From contig JBEGTT010000091.1 of NCBI GenBank assembly GCA_041179245.1, positions 1 through 17,783 of the forward strand: a stretch of 17,783 nucleotides of DNA, read 5' to 3'. The translations under genes and the position numbers were made by a program. Origin of the DNA: JBEGTT01 sp041179245. Lineage in GTDB: Bacteria; Pseudomonadota; Gammaproteobacteria; Burkholderiales; Rhodocyclaceae. The notes below the pieces were generated by a model. The model was given only the letters and a program-made list of their open reading frames with translations. It did no database searches and was not told the origin of the DNA. Positions 8,483 to 15,238 of this stretch are shown here, in pieces (the first letter of the stretch is position 1; the number at the start of each line of letters is the position of its first letter).

Positions 8483-10209
8483 CGAAGATGACACAATTAA
8501 ATCGCCGAACTGCACCACCCCGAATGCAGTGGCAACTGGAACAGGCGGGGGTTCATCCTTTGCTTGCGCGGCTTTATGCCAGCCGGGGTATTTCTGTCGC
8601 CAATGAACTCAACCTAGAGTTGGCGGACCTCCATCCCCCGATTCAGCTAACCCGAGCTGCTGAGGCTGCTGTATTGCTGGCGGATGCTATTGAAGCCGAT
8701 GCCCGTTTGTTGATTGTTGCGGACTACGATTGTGACGGAGCCACTGCTTGTGCCTTGGGTATTCGGGCTTTGCGAGCGTGTGGGGCAACGGTCGATTACG
8801 TCGTCCCGGATCGTTTCAAACTCGGGTACGGGCTATCCCCGGAGGTGGTTGATCTAGCAGCAGAATCCGCCCCAGATTTACTGATTACGGTGGATAACGG
8901 GATTGCCAGTGTGGAAGGGGTGGCTAGAGCGCAGGAGCTGGGAATTGCTACACTGATTACCGATCACCATTTGCCCGGTGACACTTTGCCGGAGGCGGAT
9001 TGCATCGTGAATCCTAACCAGCCTGGGTGTGATTTTCCGAGTAAGCATCTGGCGGGTGTGGGCGTGATGTTTTATGTTTTGTTGGCCTTACGGGCTGAAT
9101 TACGGGGTAGGGGCTATTTTACTGAACGAGATATTCCAGAACCCAACTTTGGACAGTGGCTGGATCTCGTTGCGCTAGGCACGGTGGCGGATGTGGTGAC
9201 GCTGGATCGTAATAACCGGATTTTGGTCGCGCAAGGATTAAAACGCATCAGGGCAGGTAGGGCGCAGGCAGGGGTTCAAGCCTTGTTTACGGCAACGGGG
9301 CGTTCCCCGAGCAAGGCTATTGCCAGCGACCTAGGATTCTTCATTGGCCCTCGCCTAAATGCTGCTGGACGTTTGGCAGACATGGGGCTGGGGATTGAAT
9401 GTTTGTTGACTGACGATCCGGTGCGAGCATTGCAGATCGCCCAGGAACTTGAAGCCCTTAACCGAAGCCGCCGCGAAATTGAAGCGGAGATGCAGCAGCA
9501 GGCAGATGTGATTTTGTCCGAAACGAAAGATGATGCCAGCGGTGCCGGGATTGCACTATTTGATGCCAGTTGGCATCAGGGGGTTATTGGCATATTAGCC
9601 TCACGCCTGAAAGACAAGCTATATCGTCCTGTCTTTGCTTTCGCCCGTGGTGATAGCGGCGAGTTAAAAGGCTCTGGCCGAGCTATTCCCGGTATTCACC
9701 TACGTGATGCATTAGATATCATTAGTAAAAAATCCCCTGGCCTGATTATTCGTTTTGGCGGGCATACGGCTGCGGCTGGCCTGACCATTCGCGAGGATGA
9801 TTTTTTACGCTTCCAACAAATGTTTGTGGATGTGGCGGCTGAGTTACTCAAAAACGACTCGTTGCATCGCAATTTATCAACGGATGGTATTTTGGAAGCG
9901 TCTTACATCAATCTGCCCATTGCGCATTTGTTGGAAGGCGAGGTTTGGGGGCAGGGGTTCCCTGCGCCGTTATTTGAATGCGTATTTGAAGTTGAAAATC
10001 AGCGGGTGTTGAAAGAAAAACACCTGAAACTGCGGCTGCGCACGGCGCAAGGAAGCTTAGACGCCATTCACTTTAATCATTTATCCTTGCCAGAACAGAT
10101 TAGTAGTTCTAAAGTTCGTTTGGCATACCGTTTGGCGGTGAATGAGTTTAACGGGCGAGAAACGCCTCAATTACTTATTGAACATCTGGAAAGTTTGCCA
10201 ATGGATTGA
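8479..10209 (+). CDS. recJ: Single-stranded-DNA-specific 5'-3' exonuclease RecJ
   Basis: RecJ degrades single-stranded DNA 5' to 3' with Mg/Mn and acts in RecF-pathway recombination, mismatch repair and base excision repair. The 576-residue product carries the DHH-phosphoesterase motifs in order: DYDCDGAT (82-89), DNGIAS (139-144), TDHH (161-164), then a DLVALGTVADVVTLD block and RLNAAGR. The DHHA1 domain follows, with WHQGVIGILASRLKD and GGHTAAAG (427 onward), then a C-terminal OB-like domain. Length matches E. coli RecJ (577 residues). I take GTG 8479 as the start because AGG at 8471-8473 is correctly spaced for it; ATG 8488, three codons on, is an alternative. It lies 20 bases after the RpfE-like gene and probably belongs to the same transcript. 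Confidence 0.97.
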   Translation: MTKMTQLNRRTAPPRMQWQLEQAGVHPLLARLYASRGISVANELNLELADLHPPIQLTRAAEAAVLLADAIEADARLLIVADYDCDGATACALGIRALRACGATVDYVVPDRFKLGYGLSPEVVDLAAESAPDLLITVDNGIASVEGVARAQELGIATLITDHHLPGDTLPEADCIVNPNQPGCDFPSKHLAGVGVMFYVLLALRAELRGRGYFTERDIPEPNFGQWLDLVALGTVADVVTLDRNNRILVAQGLKRIRAGRAQAGVQALFTATGRSPSKAIASDLGFFIGPRLNAAGRLADMGLGIECLLTDDPVRALQIAQELEALNRSRREIEAEMQQQADVILSETKDDASGAGIALFDASWHQGVIGILASRLKDKLYRPVFAFARGDSGELKGSGRAIPGIHLRDALDIISKKSPGLIIRFGGHTAAAGLTIREDDFLRFQQMFVDVAAELLKNDSLHRNLSTDGILEASYINLPIAHLLEGEVWGQGFPAPLFECVFEVENQRVLKEKHLKLRLRTAQGSLDAIHFNHLSLPEQISSSKVRLAYRLAVNEFNGRETPQLLIEHLESLPMD

Positions 10210-10277
10210 GGGGAGCCGTGAAACGTAGGCCTTTACCTCCCCCCCAAAGAACAATGTTGGACCTTAAACAAAGAATA

Positions 10278-11219
10278 ATGAAAACACCACTATTTCCCCA
10301 AAGTGAAGTAGAACGAATCAAAGCGCTGCAAGATTTATTGATTCTTGATACCCCGCCAGAAGACAAATTTGACGTTATCACCGCGTATTGCCAAGCGCGT
10401 TTTCAGGTTGAAATCGCTGTTGTGAGTCTTGTTGATTCTGATCGACAGTGGTTCAAGTCCATTTGTGGTTTGGATGCTAAAGAGACGCCGAGAAACGTTA
10501 GTTTTTGTGGGCATGCGATTCTTAACGATACGGTGATGATTGTTGAGAATGCTCTTGATGATGATAGGTTTTTTGACAATCCACTGGTGGTTGGGCCACC
10601 GAATATCCGTTTCTACGCAGGGGCTCCGCTCAAGCTTTCTGGTGGTTCAAATGTTGGCACGTTGTGCCTGATTGATTCAACCCCGAAATGTTTGCTGAAA
10701 GAAGAACTTGAGCATTTGGTTGTTCTTGCACACATGGTTTCGATGCTGCTTGAGAATGTTGGCCGAATTGAAGACTGCCGAGGCAATTGCTTGTATGGGA
10801 AATTGGACGCTGAATGTCCCTATAAGTCGACTAAACAGCCACTTCCTGGCATTTGCCGGGGATACGGATCCGATGTGGTGCCTGCCTTTGACCATGAGGG
10901 GGCATTAAAACGTTTTGGTATGGATGATTTGATTCTGCGCGAAGTGGTTACGGCTTCCCTTGAGGATCTGAAGTGCAGTTTTGATAACCTAAAGCACTGT
11001 ATTTCCGCTGGAGATGCGAATGAATCCAGACGGTTAGCACACAGCATCAAAGGTGCTGCAGGTTCTATTGGTGCCGTTGCGCTTTCTGCGGTAGCTGCTG
11101 AAATTGAGGTGTATGCCAAATCAGAAAGCCTAAGCATGGCTGCGGCAATGTTTCCTGATATGGGTCTGGAATTTCACAGACTACAATCAGCCCTAATTGA
11201 CATAGGGTGGATTTCTTAA
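10278..11219 (+). CDS. Orphan GAF domain - Cys linker - HPt phosphotransfer protein
   Basis: The frame encodes a GAF sensor domain (about residues 1-150) with family marks ALQDLLILDTPPEDKFD, SFCGHAIL, DNPLVVGPPNIRFYAG and VGTLCLID. A linker with four cysteines follows (C167, C171, C180, C193), then a C-terminal HPt domain (about 215-313) whose AHSIKGAAGSIGA motif carries the expected phospho-acceptor H255. No histidine kinase, receiver or GGDEF domain is present, so it probably relays phosphate between unlinked two-component proteins in response to a GAF ligand or redox state; that role is inference. The start is uncertain. ATG 10278 fits the family N-terminus but has only a weak AAAGAA site. 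GTG 10218 sits behind GAGGGGA, and TTG 10206 and ATG 10254 are also in frame. The gene follows recJ and converges on ispB with 11 bases between stops. Confidence 0.8.
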   Translation: MKTPLFPQSEVERIKALQDLLILDTPPEDKFDVITAYCQARFQVEIAVVSLVDSDRQWFKSICGLDAKETPRNVSFCGHAILNDTVMIVENALDDDRFFDNPLVVGPPNIRFYAGAPLKLSGGSNVGTLCLIDSTPKCLLKEELEHLVVLAHMVSMLLENVGRIEDCRGNCLYGKLDAECPYKSTKQPLPGICRGYGSDVVPAFDHEGALKRFGMDDLILREVVTASLEDLKCSFDNLKHCISAGDANESRRLAHSIKGAAGSIGAVALSAVAAEIEVYAKSESLSMAAAMFPDMGLEFHRLQSALIDIGWIS

Positions 11220-11230
11220 CGCTGTTCAGC

Positions 11231-12211
11231 CTAGTGACTGCGGGTTACGGCAAAATCGGCGAGATCAATTAGGGATCTTTTGTATACCGACTCGGGTAGG
11301 TTGGTGATCGCTGTTTTGGCTTGTTGCGCTGATTGCATGGCTGTATTGCGAGTGTGTTCTAGCGCACCAGAGCTACGAACGGCCTTTAAAACTTCAGGGA
11401 AAGACTCCCGTCCCCCCGTTTCAATTGCTTCTCTCACTACTTTTGCTTGGGTCTCGGTACCATTTTCCATGACGAAGATGAGGGGAAGCGTTGGTTTTCC
11501 TTCCGCCAAATCATCCCCGATGTGTTTTCCCGTATCGGCTTCTTCGCCTGAGTAATCCAATACATCGTCAATCAATTGAAACGCGGTACCCAAGTGCATC
11601 CCATAAGCGGCAAGCCCAATTTCTTGCTCCTGGGTCGCATTGCCTAGAATGGCACCTAACTGGGCCGCTGCTTCGAATAGTTTGGCTGTTTTGTAGCGGA
11701 TAACTTGCAAATAGCGAGTCTCATCAACGTTTGCATCATGGCAGTTCATCAGTTGAAGAACTTCACCCTCGGCGATGATATTGGTTGCGTCAGACAGAAT
11801 ACGCATGACGCGCATATCGTCAGATTCGACCATCATCTGAAAAGCGCGCGAATACAAGAAGTCTCCAACAAGCACACTCGCCGCATTGCCAAACATGGCG
11901 TTGGCGGTATCGTGGCCTCGACGTAGCGATGATTCATCAACTACATCATCGTGAAGCAGGGTGGCGGTGTGGATGAACTCGACGACAGCGGCTAATTCGT
12001 GCTGGCGATTTCCCGTAAAGCCAAGTGAGCCAGCGGCCAGTAGAACCAGCGCTGGGCGCATTCGTTTGCCACCTGCACTAATAATGTATTCCGCAACTTG
12101 GCGGACAAGGACAACCTCCGAATAGAGGCGATTGCGAATGACACTATCAACCGCCCGCATATCATCGCCAATCAGGCTGTAAATTTGTTCTAGGGGGGTC
12201 TGGGATGTCAC
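11231..12211 (-). CDS. ispB: Polyprenyl (octaprenyl) diphosphate synthase
   Basis: IspB condenses isopentenyl diphosphate units onto farnesyl diphosphate to make the polyprenyl side chain of ubiquinone/menaquinone. The 326-residue product shows AGGKRMRP (47-54), the first aspartate-rich motif DDVVD (88-92) followed by RRGHDTANA, and the second motif DDVLD (215-219) followed by GKHIGDDLAEGKPTLPL. The small residue A83, five before the first motif, fits a long-chain enzyme; C40 is assumed from E. coli IspB rather than shown. The start is GTG 12211. An in-frame TGA seven codons upstream excludes a much longer form, and no good Shine-Dalgarno sequence precedes the GTG. A sigma70-like promoter lies about 35-70 bases upstream. 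ispB often stands divergent to rplU-rpmA in related bacteria; those genes are not in this window. Confidence 0.95.
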   Translation of the reverse strand: MTSQTPLEQIYSLIGDDMRAVDSVIRNRLYSEVVLVRQVAEYIISAGGKRMRPALVLLAAGSLGFTGNRQHELAAVVEFIHTATLLHDDVVDESSLRRGHDTANAMFGNAASVLVGDFLYSRAFQMMVESDDMRVMRILSDATNIIAEGEVLQLMNCHDANVDETRYLQVIRYKTAKLFEAAAQLGAILGNATQEQEIGLAAYGMHLGTAFQLIDDVLDYSGEEADTGKHIGDDLAEGKPTLPLIFVMENGTETQAKVVREAIETGGRESFPEVLKAVRSSGALEHTRNTAMQSAQQAKTAITNLPESVYKRSLIDLADFAVTRSH

Positions 12212-12249
12212 GATAGATTCAGCAAACTGTCAGGGGGAGAGGGGGCCGA

Positions 12250-12279
12250 ATCATAGGAGGCGAAGACTGTCTACGTCAA
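12250..12279 (-). promoter_or_regulatory. Probable sigma70 promoter of ispB
   Basis: On the minus strand TTGACG (12279-12274) and TATGAT (12255-12250) are 18 bases apart. Both hexamers match the sigma70 consensus at five of six positions. The implied leader before the ispB GTG is about 30 bases and C-rich. It reads away from the 157-residue gene and its hairpin, which makes ispB an independent transcription unit. Confidence 0.65.
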
Positions 12280-12295
12280 CGCTAAAACCACTTAA

Positions 12296-12454
12296 TGGCT
12301 GGCAAAAGCAGCCCTAGAATCTCAGAAAACTAAAGCAGCTGCAGAAGCAAGTTTAGGTAGCAGAACTAGCGTCCAGAATAGTGTCGCTGATTTCATTTTA
12401 AAATTCTCCGTAATAGGTTTAAAGCATCTGAACCCTTTTACGGAGAATGTTTAG
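12296..12454 (+). other. Short open frame without a start codon (possible gene remnant)
   Basis: Between ispB and the next gene a plus-strand frame stays open for 52 codons after a TAA at 12293-12295. Its translation begins WLAKAALESQKTKAAAEA and ends NPFTENV; it is Ala/Lys-rich and helix-like. It has no ATG, GTG or TTG near its beginning and no suitable ribosome binding site. It could be a decayed tail of a helical protein or simply chance; it also runs across the hairpin at 12403-12448, which argues for chance. I recognise no family. Confidence 0.15.
12403..12448 (-). terminator. 11-bp inverted repeat, probable terminator of the 157-residue gene
   Basis: ATTCTCCGTAA (12403-12413) and TTACGGAGAAT (12438-12448) are perfect inverted repeats around a 24-base loop. 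Within the loop GGTT (12416-12419) and AACC (12431-12434) can extend the pairing. On the minus strand the stem is followed by TTTAAAA, a weak T tract, 30 bases after the stop of the upstream minus-strand gene. Position and orientation suit a terminator. The long loop and weak T run leave room for another role such as a protein-binding site. Confidence 0.5.
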
Positions 12455-12477
12455 AAAACTTTAGAAGATTTTCTGGA

Positions 12478-12951
12478 TCAAGCGGTGGTATTGATCGTCG
12501 TGCCTACCGTTTGGCCGCTGGTGTTGACTGTTGCGCCAAACACAAAGGTTTGGGAGGCACTAGCTTGACTTGCACCCGCTGGTTGAGAGGACGAGCTACT
12601 TTGCAAGGCGCTAACCGAACCGGCAGCTTGGACCTGATCCTTGCTCTTATCTAGGGTTGTATAGGTAAAAGTCTGGGCATTTTTATCCTGCGTTTTGCTG
12701 AGCTGCTCCGTACTGGTACTTTTCTGAACAGCATTTCGTAGGTCGGTTTGCTCAACTGACTTTGAACGCTGTAGCTCATTCGCGTATTGCCCCTTGTCTT
12801 TATCGAGTCTGATATTACTTTTTTCAAGCTCGGCACGATTCGTATCTACGAGTCGTCGACTTTCTTCTACCTTGCCTTGGGCCTGATTAACACGCTGATA
12901 ACTGGCGCTAAGATCGCTGGCTAGCGCACTGCGACTGATTGAACTGACCAT
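12478..12951 (-). CDS. Small coiled-coil / Ser-Gln-rich protein, function unknown
   Basis: I do not recognise a characterised family. The 157-residue product has no obvious cleavable signal or membrane helix. Residues about 15-70 form a predicted coiled coil rich in Gln, Glu, Lys and Arg (for example QGKVEESRRLVDTNRAELEK). A Thr/Lys/Gln segment and an Ala/Ser/Gln low-complexity stretch (about 112-133, with five consecutive Ser) follow. The end, FVFGATVNTSGQTVGTTINTTA without its last residues, is Gly/Thr/Asn-rich and could be a beta or surface segment. The ATG at 12951 is backed by AAAGGAGG at 8 bases, one of the strongest ribosome binding sites in the window, suggesting high expression. A TATAAT box lies further upstream. 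It sits 49 bases after the EF-hand/membrane protein gene and is followed by a hairpin, so it may be the last gene of the glnE-led group or a separate unit. Confidence 0.75.
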   Translation of the reverse strand: MVSSISRSALASDLSASYQRVNQAQGKVEESRRLVDTNRAELEKSNIRLDKDKGQYANELQRSKSVEQTDLRNAVQKSTSTEQLSKTQDKNAQTFTYTTLDKSKDQVQAAGSVSALQSSSSSQPAGASQASASQTFVFGATVNTSGQTVGTTINTTA

Positions 12952-12959
12952 GATCCACC

Positions 12960-12967
12960 CCTCCTTT
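12960..12967 (-). promoter_or_regulatory. Strong ribosome binding site of the 157-residue gene
   Basis: The minus strand reads AAAGGAGG, then eight bases, then ATG at 12951. This is close to a full anti-16S match with good spacing and fixes the start of the gene. Neighbouring genes (ispB, the EF-hand protein, the flavoprotein) have much weaker sites. Confidence 0.8.
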
Positions 12968-12984
12968 CCCTAGAATGCCCCAAG

Positions 12985-12990
12985 ATTATA
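12985..12990 (-). promoter_or_regulatory. Candidate -10 box before the 157-residue gene
   Basis: A perfect TATAAT lies on the minus strand about 34 bases before the ATG. No convincing -35 hexamer is found 16-18 bases upstream, where an AT-rich imperfect palindrome instead spans the stop of the preceding gene (TGAAATT at 12995-13001, AATTTCA at 13008-13014). An activator-dependent promoter, or none, is possible. Confidence 0.3.
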
Positions 12991-13000
12991 AACGTGAAAT

Positions 13001-15223
13001 TCAGGAAAATTTCAGGTAAAGAATGGTGGCTGTAAAAAATGAGAAGGCGATGGCGTAACCGAGCCAAGGGATTCTTTTTTCAGCATAAGGGTCTTGCATG
13101 CTGCTTAACGCACCGGGGGGAAGGGTGGCTAATTTAGTCAGGCTTCGCCCAAAAGGAATGTTGATTTTTGCGCGGGTATTGACGGCCCATCCGTTGGCAT
13201 CCAGTAGTGGCCCAAGGTTGCGGTTGCGGAGCTTAAATAACGCCAGCAAGAAAGATGGACCAGAGATAACTAACATCAGGCCAGCAATGGCAAGTGGCAT
13301 TTGCCACCACGCTAGATTGAGAAAACTGTGCAGCAGATTAGCCAACGCGGTGCCAATAGCACCTACTGCCAAACCGATAGCTGCGAATATCCCCGCAAAG
13401 CGCGCTACATCGAAAGGGGCGACTGGGGGTGCAGGTGTGGTTGGGGGCGCTACCGCTGGAGAGTTGGGTTTTCCTGTTGCCGGGGGGAGGCTAATGGCAG
13501 TATTCGCTTTATTGGCGAGTGTGTTGATGCTGCTTGCGCCGGCACTTTCAGCCAGTTTTTCCTTCGAAGATGCAATTTTCTGGATTTGTTCACCCAGTAG
13601 GCGCACAAACTTTTTGTAGGGTGACCAGAGTGATTGGCGCAGGCTAATCGGGTGGTCAATGATGCGAGTGATGGTGGCATGCCAGTCTCGCCCCAGTCGA
13701 TCATAAAATAGCCCGTTGCGTCCAACCATCAGTTGATCGGAATCACCGTCTGTAAAAGCCGCTGCGATGATCATTTGCTCCATGCCCCCATTTTCGCCAC
13801 GAACACAGTCGCAGTAGGCCAAATAAATTCCTGAAAGGGTGGCCAGTGTGGCGTGCTTGGCGGGGTCAAGCACCTGAATACACAGATCACAGCTGCGCCC
13901 ATCTAGGTACAGCGTTCCGGCCTGAAATAAGGCCTTTTCAGTGCCGCTGTAAAAATTCTGGAAAGATGCAAAATTGCGCGCAAGACGAGCAAGGTCGCGG
14001 GTATAGCGCGCCAATCGGTCTGCGCTGGCAATGGCTTCAGCGGTTTCAACTAACGCTGCATCGGCATCAACTAATGCCTTAAGCTCCGTTTCGAGTTCAG
14101 GAATCAACAAAGCATCAAGGGCGTTAGGCTCTAGTTCAGCAAGTGGCGTAGATGGTTTTTGTGCAAGCCAAGCTATGCGAGCGCTGAAGATCGCTAATAG
14201 TTGCAGCCATTCCTGCTCAGTCAACACTTCACGCAGCCCTAGTTGTGGCGTAACCACTTGTTCAAGCAACGCTTGTATGCCTGCGGACCAAGCTGGGTTG
14301 AGCTCAGTTCCTGTCAGCGGTAATGCTTTTCCAGCGCTGATGGTAGCTAATGGCAATGCGGCGATATGACTTTCGCCTAATTTAATATCCTGCGCAAGAT
14401 TCAGCGGGGACAGCGCTTTTAGCTCGTCATCGGAGGCATTCAGTAGTGCAGCTGCTCTGGGATCAAACCCTGCGAGTCGGCAGCGGGTGAAATAGTCGTC
14501 CACTTTTTCGCGGACAGCTAACAGCGTATTGAGGGCGATTTCTGTTAGTCCACCGAGTGGTGACAGCGTGCTGTTGTTATCTGGCAATGTCCGCCATATT
14601 GCAAACGAACGGCCTTCGCTAAAAAATTGTTTGGCGAGTTCAGCGTTAATGCCATTCGTGCCGCAACGGTCCAACGTTCCGCCCAGTTTTTCCAGAATGG
14701 TTGAAATGAGATGGCGTAACTGGGGCTTGAGCGTTGATTCTGGCGTGACGACACCATCACCGTTTAGCGGGAGTGCTGCAAAGGCAACCGCGCTGTTTTC
14801 GGTATCTGCGCAGGCAATATGCTCGCTATCTGCCTTGCCCAAGCCTGCCAGAATTTGTTTCGCGGCTTCCAGTATCCGTACACCTTCAGGCGTTTCCGTA
14901 TTGATGGCTGATAGCGGCAAAGCGTCGGCGCCAAGTGCCAACAACTCGCGATCGTTGAGTAGGCTAGCGGTCCATTTAAGTGAGGTAATTAGTTCGTGAG
15001 CACGAATATAGCCATCGTTATCCTGATCCAGTGCAGCCAGTGTTAGAGGATCAAATTGCAAGCCTTTGCTAGGGCAGGAGAGTGCTACCCAGAGTTTTTG
15101 ATCCAGCTGGTCCAGACTCAATAAATCATCCACCGTGTCGAGGCGAACTTGATCAAATCCCCCGCTGCGGTAAAAGCGCCATGTATGAGCAGATTGGGTC
15201 CTACTTGTTTGAAGAGTTGTCAT
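13001..15223 (-). CDS. EF-hand-containing multi-domain protein with C-terminal membrane helices, function unknown
   Basis: The 740-residue product has a cytoplasmic-looking N-terminal region with one canonical EF-hand calcium loop (DQDNDGYIRAHE, residues 66-77) and a degenerate one near 154-163 (NGDGVVTPES). A long helical middle follows, then a compact block with CxxC (445-448), CxC (471-473) and TDGDSDQLMVGRNGLFYDR (491-509). After a Pro/Ala-rich linker (about 580-603) come two hydrophobic helices (about 608-631 and 643-663), a block with GPLLDANGWAVNTRAKINIPFG less its ends (about 671-691), and a last helix (about 719-737). It resembles an uncharacterised conserved protein seen in other proteobacteria; I know no function. 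The ATG lies 15 bases after the glnE stop with a weak ribosome binding site, so it is probably cotranscribed with glnE. Calcium binding and an inner-membrane location are inferred from motifs only. Confidence 0.85.
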   Translation of the reverse strand: MTTLQTSRTQSAHTWRFYRSGGFDQVRLDTVDDLLSLDQLDQKLWVALSCPSKGLQFDPLTLAALDQDNDGYIRAHELITSLKWTASLLNDRELLALGADALPLSAINTETPEGVRILEAAKQILAGLGKADSEHIACADTENSAVAFAALPLNGDGVVTPESTLKPQLRHLISTILEKLGGTLDRCGTNGINAELAKQFFSEGRSFAIWRTLPDNNSTLSPLGGLTEIALNTLLAVREKVDDYFTRCRLAGFDPRAAALLNASDDELKALSPLNLAQDIKLGESHIAALPLATISAGKALPLTGTELNPAWSAGIQALLEQVVTPQLGLREVLTEQEWLQLLAIFSARIAWLAQKPSTPLAELEPNALDALLIPELETELKALVDADAALVETAEAIASADRLARYTRDLARLARNFASFQNFYSGTEKALFQAGTLYLDGRSCDLCIQVLDPAKHATLATLSGIYLAYCDCVRGENGGMEQMIIAAAFTDGDSDQLMVGRNGLFYDRLGRDWHATITRIIDHPISLRQSLWSPYKKFVRLLGEQIQKIASSKEKLAESAGASSINTLANKANTAISLPPATGKPNSPAVAPPTTPAPPVAPFDVARFAGIFAAIGLAVGAIGTALANLLHSFLNLAWWQMPLAIAGLMLVISGPSFLLALFKLRNRNLGPLLDANGWAVNTRAKINIPFGRSLTKLATLPPGALSSMQDPYAEKRIPWLGYAIAFSFFTATILYLKFS

Positions 15224-15238
15224 TTTTGAGGTCTTATT

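Noticed and set aside
12255..12260. AGGAGG on the plus strand that could be a ribosome binding site
   Set aside because: No ATG, GTG or TTG follows at usable distance; the nearest ATG (12295) is about 34 bases away and opens only 12 codons. It overlaps the ispB -10 box by chance.
12212..12477. tRNA, small RNA or attachment site in the gap between ispB and the 157-residue gene
   Set aside because: No cloverleaf, integrase gene or direct repeat pair is visible; the gap is explained by the ispB promoter and the hairpin.
13098..13619. 173-codon plus-strand frame inside the EF-hand protein gene
   Set aside because: It is antisense to a longer gene with clear domain structure, and its composition mirrors the complementary strand.
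14529..14999. 156-codon plus-strand frame, Ser/Ala-rich
   Set aside because: It is antisense within the same EF-hand gene, with no initiation signal and no recognisable motif.
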